Assembly: GCA_030835305.1 (NCBI GenBank)
Contig: JAURPJ010000040.1
Location: 1-63,897 of the forward strand
DNA length: 63,897 bases
Reading direction: 5' to 3'
Source of the DNA: Verrucomicrobiota bacterium
Lineage (GTDB): Bacteria; Verrucomicrobiota; Verrucomicrobiia; Verrucomicrobiales; Akkermansiaceae
The translations under genes were made by a program, and so were the position numbers. A model generated the notes under the pieces. The model was given only the letters and a program-made list of their open reading frames with translations. It was not told where the DNA came from and did no database searches. The stretch's first letter is position 1. Every line of letters starts with the position of its first letter. This document shows positions 35,716 through 46,700 of the stretch, piece by piece.

Positions 35716-36249
35716 TCAATCAAAAACTCCACCGCTGGATGCCATTTCAAAATGAGGCTGGACCACCGTCGAAAGTGAAATTTTGAGCTGCTCTTCGAGC
35801 GGAATCCCATCAATACCAACCACCGAGACATCCTCCGGCACCTTCAAGCCCAGATCATTGGCCGCCCGCATCACGCCGATCGCGGTAAGATCATTCAAAG
35901 CCACCACCGCGCTGGGCCGGCTTTCGTGGGCCAAAATCCTGTGAGCAGCCTCGCAGGCTTCCACCACCGACGGTTCGCAACCAACCGCTTCGGTTTCGGC
36001 GTCGCCAAATTCCGCAATCATCTTCCGGAAAAACCCGGGGCGTCCCCCCACCCGCTGACCTTGCGAACGGGCATCCAAAAAAGCAAAGCGCCGGTGACCT
36101 AGTTCATAAAGATAATCTGCAGCGTCTCTCAGGCCCATCGCAAAATTTGGGATCACGACATCAACCGAGACATCCTCGATCCCGGGCATCGTCCCTTTAT
36201 CGTCCGACTTCTTCATCCTCGGAGACCATGCCCCCAACCGACGGTCCAA
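35716..36249 (-). pseudogene. LacI-type regulator lacking its DNA-binding domain
   Basis: The ORF of 177 residues matches the C-terminal ligand-binding half of LacI/GalR regulators: GLRDAADYLYELGHRRFAFL, PSAVVALNDLTAIGVMRAAN and VPEDVSVVGIDGIP. The helix-turn-helix and the first half of the effector domain are missing. The end also looks shifted. After FEMASS the present frame gives GGVFD and stop, whereas dropping one G gives VEFLIE and stop, the usual LacI-family ending. The fragment probably was the regulator of the rhamnose cluster and is now non-functional. An unusual DNA-free sugar-binding protein is a less likely alternative. Confidence 0.6.
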
Positions 36250-36274
36250 CTACCGCTACCAACCGCAGGAGTAA

Positions 36275-37471
36275 CTAACTCGCGCGAAGCTCGCCGAGAT
36301 ACATCGAGGTCTGGCGGACCTTGCCGTCCCACTCCTGCCAGATCATGACGAGATGAACCTCTTCACCCAGCATCGCCGGACCATCAAAGCGGCCCACACT
36401 TTCAAGATCGAAGCCATGCGCCCCGACCGTGCCTCGCGAAATATCCACTAGAGTATCACGCCAGTCGGGATGATTCTTCTTCCACTTGTAAAACGACTGC
36501 CCGCTTGGCCATCTGCCCAGACCGACACGACAGGATCGAAAGTTATCGTCCTCATCCGGATCCGACATCCAGAGAACCCTCACCTTGTCATGTTCGCCAA
36601 TTGAATTTCCCGAGCGCCAACCATCAAAAAAGAAGACCAGCCCCGGTGGCTGCGGACCACGGAAGCGCCGGAACGTCATCCAGCCTAGCACCAAGCCAAC
36701 CAGCGTAAACGGCACCAACGCACCAGCGACATACCTCCATCGCAGATCTCCAAACTTCAGCATCAGAAGCCCTCCTGCGAGGACAAGCAGAACCAAAAGA
36801 ATCCAAAAGGTCGCCCACACCAAAAGCCGGAAACCCCGGTGAATCGTAGTCATCGAAGAGAAAAGCAACTTGGGATCGCCATGACCACCTTTCAGCGAAT
36901 TCGCGATCAACTCAGAGACACCCTCTATAAACTGATGACGCAACTTACGTCGCCACCAATAGGCAATCGTAGGAAGTAAAGCATATACCGACATCACGGT
37001 TCCCAATATTAGCAACACCAGCGAAAGCGGGATTGCCATCCACGTCTCCGGAGTCAAGGCACGCTGAATCACCGCCTCGCCTACTCCCTCCGGATTCAAG
37101 AAAACCGTAAACTCCTCGTCCGAGGGTTGGTTCTTGATAAACAGCGCGACCTCTTGCTCTGCCAACTTGCCACTCGCATCGCCAAAAGAAAACCGCGTGC
37201 CCGAATACGACTCGCCCTCGACCTGATACGAATAGCGTATCGCAGTTTGCCCGTGATCCTCGACCAGCGTCGCCGCAGCCTCTTCCCACCAAATGCTGCG
37301 AACCAACTCGCTCACCGCTGAGATCCATTTCCCGGCAATCATTCCGCCGCCAACTAAAAGCACTGGCGCGAGCAATACCGCGATGACACGGTTCCACCAT
37401 CGCGGCCTCGAGTCGCCCAGCGCTCGTACCACTCTCGCCAAAAATCCGAGGCTTTTCCTTTCGTCACTCAC
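36275..37471 (-). CDS. DUF3592 membrane protein
   Basis: I place the start at the GTG preceded by GGAG (398 residues). A more upstream GTG would add 19 residues. Hydrophobic segments lie near residues 28-50, 150-172, 215-245 and 250-270. The extracytoplasmic part contains TAIRYSYQVEGESYSGTRFS and EEFTVFLNPEGVGEAVIQRA, characteristic of DUF3592. Members are membrane proteins of unknown function common in Verrucomicrobia and Bacteroidetes. The gene has its own context between the rhamnose remnants and parC, with 240-300 nt of spacer upstream. Confidence 0.75.
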   Translation of the reverse strand: MSDERKSLGFLARVVRALGDSRPRWWNRVIAVLLAPVLLVGGGMIAGKWISAVSELVRSIWWEEAAATLVEDHGQTAIRYSYQVEGESYSGTRFSFGDASGKLAEQEVALFIKNQPSDEEFTVFLNPEGVGEAVIQRALTPETWMAIPLSLVLLILGTVMSVYALLPTIAYWWRRKLRHQFIEGVSELIANSLKGGHGDPKLLFSSMTTIHRGFRLLVWATFWILLVLLVLAGGLLMLKFGDLRWRYVAGALVPFTLVGLVLGWMTFRRFRGPQPPGLVFFFDGWRSGNSIGEHDKVRVLWMSDPDEDDNFRSCRVGLGRWPSGQSFYKWKKNHPDWRDTLVDISRGTVGAHGFDLESVGRFDGPAMLGEEVHLVMIWQEWDGKVRQTSMYLGELRAS

Positions 37472-37770
37472 TTCAGTTGCTCTCCGGACAAGCCTAGGAC
37501 GAATCCGAGCAAAACCAAGGCCTTGCACACGCTTACAGAAAGCGTGGAATCACTGCCTCCGTCAAGGTTGATCAGGAATCGCTACTACCGGAATGGCAAT
37601 TCCATTTGCCTTGAGTGGCGCTGGCCGCGGCACAGCCTGAGGCGACGTTTCAGGCCCCAGACCCTGCTGCGGGTAATTTTTACCCGCCAACGGGCCCAGC
37701 TCAATCGAATTCGCCAATATGCTTTAGTGTTCACATGAACAATTTAAGGATCTCGGTGATTTCGGCAAGC

Positions 37771-39759
37771 CTAACTTTCGCCAAGATCACTCGCGGACGC
37801 ACGGACAACCCGATCCACGTTCAGCTTGGTGACAATATTTCCTCGTGAGCCCCGGCTCTTGATCGCAATTTCACCAAAGGAGAAGAGCCGTGAAACATTG
37901 CGCAGCCTAAGGGCGGGCTTGAGATGAACCACCACGGTATTGGCCGAGCTTTCCTCCTCTGTGTCATGCACTGCAAAGTACATCACGCGCGACCCTTTGG
38001 TCCCTTTCCCCATATTGTAAATCTTGTCACGGGTCACGCCGCCCGCTTTGAAACGCTTGGCGTAGTATGGACCTTCGCGACCTTCACGATAGATCATGGA
38101 GTATACCTTGGGCTCGTCTTTCCGGAAAACCGAGACGTGAACCGGACGTTTTCCAACGAAAATCTTGTCGGCCACCTTGGTCACGCGCATCTCGGCATCG
38201 AGCGAAAAAATGATGATATCATCAAGCGTTGAACATTTCTCAAGCGCCTCTTCCTTCTTTAGGCTGATCCCGGCAAAGCCGTTCTTTCGATCCAGGTAAA
38301 GAGTCTCACTCGCAACAACGACCGCCGAACGCTTCACCACACCGAACTCGGTAAGCTTGGTCTTGCGCTCGCGGCCCTTGCCAAACTTTTTGATGAGCTC
38401 CTTGAAGTAGGCGATGGAGTATCGCGTGATGTTCTTGATGTTCTTTTCGGTCTCCGCGATTCGGTCTTCGAGACCCCGGATTTCTTCGTCAGCCCGAAAA
38501 CTATCGTACTTCGAAATCCGCTTAATTTTGATCTCGGTGAGACGAATAATATCATCCCGGGTGACCTCACGCTTGAGCAGTTTTTTGAAGGGATCCAGCC
38601 CTTTGTCGATGGCTTCGATGACCGCTTCCCAAGTCTCGCATTCCTCGATGTCGCGGTAAATTCGGTTTTCGATGAAGATCTTCTCAAGCGAGCTGAAGTG
38701 CCACTTTTCGTTTAGCTCCCCAAGCAGAATTTCAAGCTCCTTCAGCAGGAGCGCCTTGGTCATGAAGGCGCAATTTTTGAGGATCTCGGTCACCGGCATA
38801 AAGAGCGGACGACCATCGTGGATGACACATGAGTTTGGCGAAATACTAACCTCACAATCAGTGAAGCCATAGAGAGCTTCCCGGGTCATCTCGGCATCAG
38901 CGCCGGCTGGAAGGTGCACCAGAATTTCGACGTTTTCCGCCGTGTTATCCTCAATCTTTGAGATCTTGATCTTCCCTTTGTCATTTGCGCTGACAATGGA
39001 ATCCATCACTCCACCGGTCGTCGTCCCAAACGGGATGGAACTGATGCGAATAAGCTTTGACTTGACGACCTCAACATTGGCCCGCACCCGGATCTTACCA
39101 CCGCGGAGTCCTTCACGATAATCGCTCACGTCAACCAACCCTCCGGTCGGAAAATCCGGAAACAGCTCGAAGGGCCGCTTTCGAAGGGCGCAGATGCAGG
39201 CCTCGATGAGTTCAATAAAATTGTGAGGAAGAATCTTGCAGGCCAGCCCCACCGCAATGCCTTCAACGCCCTGTGCCAGAAGAAGAGGAAACTTCATCGG
39301 CAGCGTGACCGGTTCCTTGTTCCGACCATCGTAACTGCGGGTCCAATTCGTGGTCTTGGGGTTAAAGGCGACCTCGAGCGCAAAAGGAGTCAGTCTGGCC
39401 TCGATGTATCGGGGTGCCGCCGCCCGATCTCCGGTAAGCACGTTTCCCCAGTTTCCCTGGGTATCGATGAGGAGGTCTTTTTGCCCCAACTGCACCATGG
39501 CATCACCAATCGAAGTGTCGCCGTGCGGGTGATACTTCATGGTATTTCCAACGACGTTGGCAACCTTGTTGTAGCGGCCGTCTTCAAGCTCACGCATCGA
39601 GTGCAAAATCCGGCGCTGCACCGGCTTCAAGCCATCGCCCAGATGTGGAACAGCGCGCTCCATGATCACGTAGCTAGCGTAATCGAGAAAGTAATCGGAA
39701 TACATTCCACCCAGCGAAAGATTCTCGCGCGGTTCCTGGGAGTCGTTGGTTTCGTCCAT
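37771..39759 (-). CDS. parC: DNA topoisomerase IV subunit A
   Basis: This is the DNA-cleaving subunit of a type IIA topoisomerase. The 662-residue protein begins with the winged-helix region (MYSDYFLDYASYVIMERAVP, KPVQRRILHSM) and has the catalytic tyrosine in AAAPRYIEARLTP (near residue 116). The coiled-coil dimer arm (RIAETEKNIKNI, FKELIKKFGKGRERK) is present. The C-terminal beta-propeller is short compared with GyrA (over 800 residues), and no GyrA box is seen, so ParC is preferred. parE lies upstream in the same direction, separated by a lamin-tail gene. The shorter form resembles ParC-like proteins of Bacteroidetes and Verrucomicrobia. Confidence 0.9.
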   Translation of the reverse strand: MDETNDSQEPRENLSLGGMYSDYFLDYASYVIMERAVPHLGDGLKPVQRRILHSMRELEDGRYNKVANVVGNTMKYHPHGDTSIGDAMVQLGQKDLLIDTQGNWGNVLTGDRAAAPRYIEARLTPFALEVAFNPKTTNWTRSYDGRNKEPVTLPMKFPLLLAQGVEGIAVGLACKILPHNFIELIEACICALRKRPFELFPDFPTGGLVDVSDYREGLRGGKIRVRANVEVVKSKLIRISSIPFGTTTGGVMDSIVSANDKGKIKISKIEDNTAENVEILVHLPAGADAEMTREALYGFTDCEVSISPNSCVIHDGRPLFMPVTEILKNCAFMTKALLLKELEILLGELNEKWHFSSLEKIFIENRIYRDIEECETWEAVIEAIDKGLDPFKKLLKREVTRDDIIRLTEIKIKRISKYDSFRADEEIRGLEDRIAETEKNIKNITRYSIAYFKELIKKFGKGRERKTKLTEFGVVKRSAVVVASETLYLDRKNGFAGISLKKEEALEKCSTLDDIIIFSLDAEMRVTKVADKIFVGKRPVHVSVFRKDEPKVYSMIYREGREGPYYAKRFKAGGVTRDKIYNMGKGTKGSRVMYFAVHDTEEESSANTVVVHLKPALRLRNVSRLFSFGEIAIKSRGSRGNIVTKLNVDRVVRASASDLGES

Positions 39760-39822
39760 GTTTTAGCTCAAGCAGTCGATTATTAAGAAAAGCTAACAAT
39801 CGAAGCCCACCGCCCCAACAAA

Positions 39823-39848
39823 AAAAGGGCGGGAAATCCCGCCCTTTT
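39823..39848 (-). terminator. Strong intrinsic terminator after the lamin-tail gene
   Basis: A near-perfect hairpin of about 12 bp (AAAAGGGCGGGA against TCCCGCCCTTTT, two-base loop) lies 23 nt after the lamin-tail stop. On the minus strand it is followed by seven T. It separates the lamin-tail gene from parC, so parC needs its own promoter or read-through. Confidence 0.85.
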
Positions 39849-39870
39849 GAATTAAGCTCAAAGTTAAAAC

Positions 39871-41625
39871 TTACCGCTGCTCGATTAAGCGGTAGTAACG
39901 GGCCGATGTCGCTGAGACGGCATCGAAAAATTGGATTGTCGTGGAACCATCCGGATTATCGATTTCAGAAAAGCCCCCAGGCAATTCCTCCCATACATCA
40001 GTCAAGCCGAGATCATCTGAAAACTGAAGAATCCAGACCTTGGTTCCCAGCCCAGTAACGATGAGGTCGCCACGGCCCAATTCGGCGTCCACACAGAAAC
40101 CAAGCACCTCAAGTTCGACTCCCACCGGAGGACCACCGCCTCCGAACACACCCGGAGTCATTTCAGCAGTCGTAGCCGCCTTGATAGTCCACTGCGCGAC
40201 ATCGAAGGTCGCACTAGGTCCGGGCACACTGCGCTCTACCTGGGAATCCAAAAACTCAAAATCCTGCCCTTCTCCATTTGTTCCAACGATACCGTAAATA
40301 TCGACAAGAACACCGGTATCGGCCCCACCTCCAAAGCGCAGCTCGAAGGTCTCATTACCATTGGAGTTGATCGAACCACTGGTCTGATTGGGGAATCCGG
40401 CATCAGGATACGCTGTGGTAAAATTGGTTTCACTGTTTGCCACAACGTAAGTCGTCCCAGCCGAAATCACGCCCACCAAAGGGATAGTCTGCCCCGAAGT
40501 GTTCCCGTTGAAATAGACAATGATGTTCCAGTTCCCGGCAGCCAAATCGATATCTGTCTCGGTTGGGTTGAAGATCTCAATGAAGCGGGCGCTGAAAGCA
40601 TCGGATGGATCGGCAATCTCAGAAATATATAGGGGTTGAATCTCGATATCATCATCGAGAATTCCGAGAGTAAACACGTTACTCCCTCCGACTATCGCCT
40701 CCCCCGCGGTCTGAATATTCTCCAAATTAAAGAATGCCTGCTCGGTTGGCTCCTCGTCATTGTCATTTGCAATATTCACTGTGATACTCCGGGTATCGCC
40801 GCTCGCAGCCGTCGATGGAAACGTGACCGTTTGAGTGGCAAAACCACCTACCTCGGCAGAGGACACCGTGCTCAGGCTTGTGTCCAAAGTGACATCAACC
40901 GAAACCCCCTGCCCATCGGGATTCAGAATTTCGACCGTGATTTCCACCGAACCGGAATCCTCTGAAACTGTCGTCGAAGCCGCCGAAAAACCGACCACGG
41001 GAAGGCTTTTACCAAGCGCACTGGACCCCAGAAAAGCATCTTCTCCCAATGAGGCCATATCCGCGGTTTCTAGGTCAATTGTTTCCCAGACTGCCGGAAA
41101 ATCGGCAAAGGTCGTGCCAGTAGAAGTGTTATAACCCAAAGCTTGCGCCTTCCGTAGCACACTAATGTCGTTTGCGCCCACCGTGACCGAAAAAGCATCC
41201 ACAATTGCTGCCGTTGTGGTAATCGGCACATCGAACTCATCCAGCCCTTCGTAAAGGACCATAGAGTCATTTCCATTGAAAGTGATGATCGAGCTAATGA
41301 GATTTGCCTCGTCAGCATCGTAAGGCACCGATGCCCCCCCATTAGCCAACACGAGAGAAGCCCCCGCCTCAAGAGTCCCAGAAAGCCGCTCGATTGCATT
41401 TGGAACACCATCGTTCTTCCAATCTTCCGCGCCGTCGTTGATAAAGCGGGCCAATGTATAGGTTGAGAGATCAACAGCCTCGTCTCCCGTGTTCGTGAGT
41501 TCCAAATACTTGTTGTTGGATCTCCCCTCGTGATATTGCGTGATTAGCACTTGGCCAGCGGCCAATCCCGACAGCAAACCCGCGAAAGAGAATGCGAGGT
41601 AAGGTTGCAATTTATTTCGTTTCAT
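39871..41625 (-). CDS. Secreted protein with two lamin-tail domains and a Calx-beta domain
   Basis: This 584-residue exported protein has a signal peptide (LAFSFAGLLSGLAAGQ). The first lamin-tail domain (about 28-130) has ITQYHEGRSNNKYLELTNTG. A Calx-beta domain (about 215-315) has VSEDSGSVEITVEILNPDGQ and NIANDNDEEPTEQAFFNLEN. A second lamin-tail domain (about 330-470) has YISEIADPSDAFSARFIEIF. The C-terminal ~80 residues are the short beta domain WILQFSDDLGLTDVWEELPG ending in ARYYRLIEQR. The domains are adhesive or calcium-binding in general. The gene sits between parE and parC and is closed by its own strong terminator, so it is probably an insertion into an ancestral par operon. Confidence 0.85.
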   Translation of the reverse strand: MKRNKLQPYLAFSFAGLLSGLAAGQVLITQYHEGRSNNKYLELTNTGDEAVDLSTYTLARFINDGAEDWKNDGVPNAIERLSGTLEAGASLVLANGGASVPYDADEANLISSIITFNGNDSMVLYEGLDEFDVPITTTAAIVDAFSVTVGANDISVLRKAQALGYNTSTGTTFADFPAVWETIDLETADMASLGEDAFLGSSALGKSLPVVGFSAASTTVSEDSGSVEITVEILNPDGQGVSVDVTLDTSLSTVSSAEVGGFATQTVTFPSTAASGDTRSITVNIANDNDEEPTEQAFFNLENIQTAGEAIVGGSNVFTLGILDDDIEIQPLYISEIADPSDAFSARFIEIFNPTETDIDLAAGNWNIIVYFNGNTSGQTIPLVGVISAGTTYVVANSETNFTTAYPDAGFPNQTSGSINSNGNETFELRFGGGADTGVLVDIYGIVGTNGEGQDFEFLDSQVERSVPGPSATFDVAQWTIKAATTAEMTPGVFGGGGPPVGVELEVLGFCVDAELGRGDLIVTGLGTKVWILQFSDDLGLTDVWEELPGGFSEIDNPDGSTTIQFFDAVSATSARYYRLIEQR

Positions 41626-41731
41626 AGGTCTAATTTTCGATGCTTTGGCAAATCACCATTTTCCATGCCACTCCTTAGCCCGTTTCACCTAAAGCGCAAA
41701 TCCCGTAATCGGTGACGAGTCTGTAACCCGC

Positions 41732-43585
41732 CTAAACCTCCGCCGAATCAACGTCATCACGAAGATTCTCAATAATGAACCCTTGTCGATCGGGAGTATT
41801 TTTCCCCATGTAAAAGGTTAACATCTCTTTAAGACCTTTGCCTTCCTCCATCTGAACAGGATCCAGGCGCATGTCCTTGCCGATCATGAATTTAAACTCG
41901 TCAGGTGAAATCTCACCCAAACCCTTGAATCGGGTGATTTCTGGATTGCGACCCAGTTCCTTCATCGCAGACTCCCGCTCGTCTTCATCGTAGCAATAAA
42001 TGGTCTTCTTTTTGTTCCTCACGCGGAAAAGAGGAGTCTGCAAGATAAACAGATGCCCCTCACGAATCAGTTCAGGGAAAAACTGGAGGAAGAAAGTCAG
42101 CAGAAGTAGACGAATATGCATTCCATCGACGTCGGCATCGGTCGCAACCACGACTCGATTGAACCTCAACGATTCGATCCCTTCCTCAATCCCCAAAGCT
42201 GCTTGCAGGAGGGCGAATTCCTCGTTTTCATAAACCACCTTTTTGGTCAGGCCGAAGGTATTGAGAGGCTTCCCTCGCAAGGAAAACACCGCCTGGGATT
42301 CCACATCGCGACACTTCGTAATCGATCCACTGGCCGAATCGCCCTCGGTTAAAAACACCGTGGTGTCCTCGCGGCGCTTGTGCTTGGTATTAAAATGCGC
42401 GCGGCAATCACGGAGCTTCTTGTTGTGGACCTTCGTCTGGCGCGCACGCTCACGGGCCAATTTCTTCACTCCGCTGAGCTCCTTTCGCTCTCTCTCGGCA
42501 GAGAGAATGCGTTTTTGAATCGCCTCGGCGGCCGCAGGCGTTTTGTGAAGGTAGTTGTCCAACTCCTCCTTCAAAAAATTTCCGATGAATGTCCGCACGG
42601 TCTCCCCTTCCGGAGCCACCGTGGTGGAGCCCAATTTCGTCTTGGTCTGACTCTCGAAAACAGGTTCTTCGATCCGCACCGAAATGGCACCCGTGATGCC
42701 CGCACGGATATCCGAAGGATCGTAGCTCTTTTTATAAAATTCCCGAATTACCTTCACCATGGCCTCACGGAAGGCCGCTAGGTGTGTTCCGCCTTGCGTC
42801 GTATTCTGCCCGTTAACAAAGGAATAGTAATCTTCGCTGCCACCTGGACTGTGAGTGAACGCCACATCGATATCCTTGCCGGTCAAATGAATCGGTTCAT
42901 AAAGCGGAACCTCATCCATTTCCTCTTTAAGCAGATCCAACAGACCATTCTTCGACTTGAATTTCTTTCCGTTAAAAATCAGGGCGAGCCCCGGATTCAA
43001 ATAGGAATAATAACGACACATTTTCTCCACAAAAGGAGCACGAAACTTGGTGCGCTTCGGAAAAACCGTCCGGTCCACATCAAAGGCCAGGCGCGTTCCG
43101 CCCGCCGACTTATCAGCCTTCGGTCGCTTCATTTCCTCGACCACCATCCCTTTTGAAAACTCGATCGCCTTCGTCTTGCCCTCTCGCCACGCCTGAATCT
43201 CAAAGAATTCGCTCAAGGCATTCACCGCCTTGATTCCCACTCCATTTAAACCTACCGACTTCTTAAAAGCCTCACTGTCATACTTCGCACCCGTGTTGAT
43301 TTTGGCAGCACAGTCCATGAGCTTGCCGAGCGGAATCCCCCGGCCGAAGTCCCTCACCTCGACCCAGCTTTCGTCATCGATCTCAATCGTGATTTCCTTG
43401 CCATGGCCCATCACAAACTCATCCACCGAGTTATCAAGTGCTTCCTTTAGTAGGATGTAAATGCCGTCGTCCGCCGAGGAACCGTCTCCCAGCTTGCCTA
43501 TGTACATCCCCGGACGCAAACGAATATGCTCTCGCCAATCGAGGCTCTTAATGTCGTCTTCAGTATAACTCGCGGTAGCGGCCAT
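41732..43585 (-). CDS. parE: DNA topoisomerase IV subunit B
   Basis: This is the ATPase subunit of topoisomerase IV. The 617 residues include the GHKL ATP-binding domain ([61 protein letters not shown]), the transducer with the switch lysine region, and the Toprim domain ([39 protein letters not shown]). The C-terminal [20 protein letters not shown] is standard. Length and the ParE-type GDSASG/DADVDG motifs fit ParE rather than GyrB. It is followed by a lamin-tail gene and then parC. Confidence 0.92.
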   Translation of the reverse strand: MAATASYTEDDIKSLDWREHIRLRPGMYIGKLGDGSSADDGIYILLKEALDNSVDEFVMGHGKEITIEIDDESWVEVRDFGRGIPLGKLMDCAAKINTGAKYDSEAFKKSVGLNGVGIKAVNALSEFFEIQAWREGKTKAIEFSKGMVVEEMKRPKADKSAGGTRLAFDVDRTVFPKRTKFRAPFVEKMCRYYSYLNPGLALIFNGKKFKSKNGLLDLLKEEMDEVPLYEPIHLTGKDIDVAFTHSPGGSEDYYSFVNGQNTTQGGTHLAAFREAMVKVIREFYKKSYDPSDIRAGITGAISVRIEEPVFESQTKTKLGSTTVAPEGETVRTFIGNFLKEELDNYLHKTPAAAEAIQKRILSAERERKELSGVKKLARERARQTKVHNKKLRDCRAHFNTKHKRREDTTVFLTEGDSASGSITKCRDVESQAVFSLRGKPLNTFGLTKKVVYENEEFALLQAALGIEEGIESLRFNRVVVATDADVDGMHIRLLLLTFFLQFFPELIREGHLFILQTPLFRVRNKKKTIYCYDEDERESAMKELGRNPEITRFKGLGEISPDEFKFMIGKDMRLDPVQMEEGKGLKEMLTFYMGKNTPDRQGFIIENLRDDVDSAEV

Positions 43586-43735
43586 GGACTGAGAATATTT
43601 AACTTTCCCAAAGCATCAAGAACTCTCTCCACTCTTGATCCAATTCCGCGCCCACGCCTGGAGCTCCCATGAATTTCGGAAAAATGCAACCACTTGAATT
43701 CTTCAAGCTGGCAAGGTGGTCACCAAGGCAAAGAA

Positions 43736-43765
43736 AGCCCCCGGAAGCTAGAAGCTCCGGGGGCT
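43736..43765 (-). terminator. Intrinsic terminator of the SNF2 helicase gene
   Basis: A perfect 10-bp stem AGCCCCCGGA / TCCGGGGGCT with a 10-nt loop lies 17 nt past the stop of the SNF2 gene. On the minus strand it is followed by a T-rich run (TTCTTTG). Confidence 0.8.
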
Positions 43766-43781
43766 AGATGAGTTGGTAAAA

Positions 43782-46700
43782 TTACTTTGCAGAGTCTTTT
43801 TTGGCGGACTTCTTGGCCACTTTCTTGGTCGCCTTTTTCGCGACCTTCTGGACGGCGGACTTATTCTTAGTCGCAACCTTCTTCACGTCCGCATCCTTGA
43901 CCGGTGGTGGTGGCGGGATCTCATCATCATCTCCTCCTCCGTGACTGAGGATGAACTGAAGATCATCGACCCCAAGGTTACTGGCAAATCCTTCGTCGCC
44001 CAAAATATTGGTCACCAGAGCTGTCTTCTGGTGCTGCAGGATCCGGATCTTCTCTTCCACGGAATCGCGGGTGAGAAGACGGTAAGCGATAACCTTGTTC
44101 TTCTGGCCGATTCGGTGCGTCCGGTCAATCGCCTGATTCTCGACGGCAGGGTTCCACCATGGATCGTAAAGGATCACGTAGGAAGCCGAGGTCAGGTTGA
44201 GACCGGCACCACCCGCTTTCAGCGAGAGGAGGAACACCGAAGCGTCCTTGGTCGTCTGGAATTTTTCGATCTCTCCTTTTCGATCCTTGGTCTGACCGGT
44301 GAGGTAATTGAACGGACGGCTCTCAACTTCAAGACGCGTCTTGATGATATCGAGCATCGATACGAACTGCGAGAAGACAAGAACCTTGTGCCCTTCTTCG
44401 CGGAGCTGGTCAAGCAGGTAGAAAAGAGCATTCATCTTGGAGCTCTCCTCCTTGAGCCACTTCGGATCAATGAGACCCGGGTGACAACAAATTTGTCGCA
44501 ACCGCATCAAGCCCTGGAGAATCGCGAAGCTGTTCTTCTTCACTGCCTCGTCGGAATCGAGTCCCAGCAAGGCCTGCTGAATCCGCTTGAGCTCCACCTT
44601 GTAGAGTTCCTCCTGAATTCCCTCCATTCCTGCGAACACTTCCTCCTCGGTTCTTGGGGGGAGATCTTTCGCAACCTGACCTTTTGTCCGGCGAAGCAGA
44701 AAAGGACGAAGACGGGCGGCAAGGCGGTTTTGGCTACTTGGATCCTTGCGCTTATCGAAGCGACGCTTGAAGTAGGCACGGGTACCAAGCACTCCGGGCA
44801 TTGCAAACGCCATCAGAGACCACATGTCCATAAGACGGTTCTCAATCGGAGTACCGGTGAGGACCAGACGGTTCTCGGCATCCAGTTCACGGGCGCATTT
44901 CGCAGCCTTGGAGTCCGGGTTTTTGATCTGCTGTCCCTCGTCAAGAATCACGGTCAGCCAACGGATCTTATTCAACTGATCGCCGCAAACACGAAGTTGG
45001 GCGTAGTTGAGAACGAGAATATCAAGAACGTTGTTTACCTCTTCGATATCGAGATCATCGCGGGTGCGAAGCACCTTCACCTCGAGCCCGGGAGCAAATT
45101 TCCCGGCCTCGGTCGCCCAAACATCAAGAACAGACTTCGGACATACCACGAGAGCGGGCCCAATCTTCGTTTTCGTCTCCTTTGTTTCGGCGATGTGTTT
45201 CCGCAACCACAAAATGTAAGTGATACTCTGGATAGTCTTACCCAGCCCCATGTCATCGGCAAGAATTCCGCCGAAACCATTCGTCGCGAGATAAGCGAGG
45301 AATTGGTAACCTTCCACCTGATAGGGTCGCAAGGTCGCATTAAGTTCCTTAGGAACATCCGGCTTGATGTCGATCTGAATATCACGGGCACGATCCTTGA
45401 TTCGCTTCCAGGCTTTGGGATCAAAGACCTCGGCAGCCTTCGGATCAGCCAGCTGCATGGCGTGCATGCGGTGGGTTTCACCGGAGAGGTCAAAGGGATC
45501 GAGACCCAAGCGGGTCACGGCATCGCGTTGATCAGGATCAAGTTTGATCTCAAGACGCATCCATGAACCGTCGTCCATCCGGACATAACCACCGCGGGCA
45601 GCGACCAGTTGACGGATCTGGGATTTGGAAAGATTGACGCCATCTACATCGATCACCACACGAAGATCGAACCAATCGATCTCCTGATTCACGACCTCGA
45701 AGCGGATCGCCGCCGTAACAGGATCGCTCAGAATTGTCTTCAGTTTGGCCTCGATATCGAGCTCCACCGACTCCGGCATTACTTCGATCCACTCCGCAAA
45801 CTTCTCCGGAAACTGCTTGGTAATCCGCCCTTTGAAGGCCTCCAATTTCTCGTCGTAGGTCAGGCCCATCTGGAGAAGAATCTCCGGGATCGGATAAAGC
45901 TTCTCGCGCGCAAAGCGGAGAAGAGCCTTTCCTTTCACGGGTTCCTGCTTGATGAGATCCCAGCCGGCTTTGATCAATTTTTCCTCCCGACGTCCCTTGG
46001 CCTCAAGTGCTTTGACGTCAACGACCAAGTGCTCGGTCTCGGCTGCGGTCAATCCTTGCTCAACCCACATCTTGAGATGAGGGAAAAGATCCAGGTCGGT
46101 CACCCGACGCTTCATGGAAGGCGGCAAAGTTGCTCCGACTTTGCGAAGAAACTCCACTCCTTCGAGGGAATCGATCACCACCTTGGGGATCGAGTAACGA
46201 GGCATGATCTCGGTATCCTCCAGCCAACGCGGAGGTCCTGGAAAGACGGTCTCGTCGGACTGATAAAGCTCGGTTCGGCCCGGAAGCAAACGCACCGAGT
46301 GGGAGACATTTTCACCGCTTTGGGTCACCAGCTGCAGGGCAAACGAATTCGGATCTATGGGATCGTCATCGCAAAGCCAGCGGAGCGGCTCATCGACCAC
46401 GCGGAAGGGGCGTTCGTCAAGGTTCACCATATAACCCTTCAGCTCTTTCTGGTGAAAAAGAAGATTCATGAAGCAGCAGGCGTCTTCATTCTCCAGATCA
46501 AGATAGAGTTCACCGGTCTTTTCGCTGTAGCGTAAAAAGTGCTCCCATAGAATTTGGCTTGCAGCATCCATACGCAGAGCCGAGACATCAAACAATTTCA
46601 CGATTCGCTCAATCTCCCCCTTTTCCCTGAGTGAAACCCACTCTTCCTGAAACTCCTCGCGCGCTTCGACCCGGGCTTCGTTGATGGTGGAAATAAGGCG

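Noticed and set aside
37720-37775. Possible frameshift at the end of parC that would add a dozen residues
   Set aside because: Skipping one T gives RLAEITEILKLFM before a stop, but the present end is plausible and I have no homologue to support an extension.
43773-45566. 597-codon open frame on the plus strand opposite the SNF2 gene
   Set aside because: The minus-strand frame encodes clear SNF2 helicase motifs. The antisense frame shows no domain or start signal and follows from codon bias.
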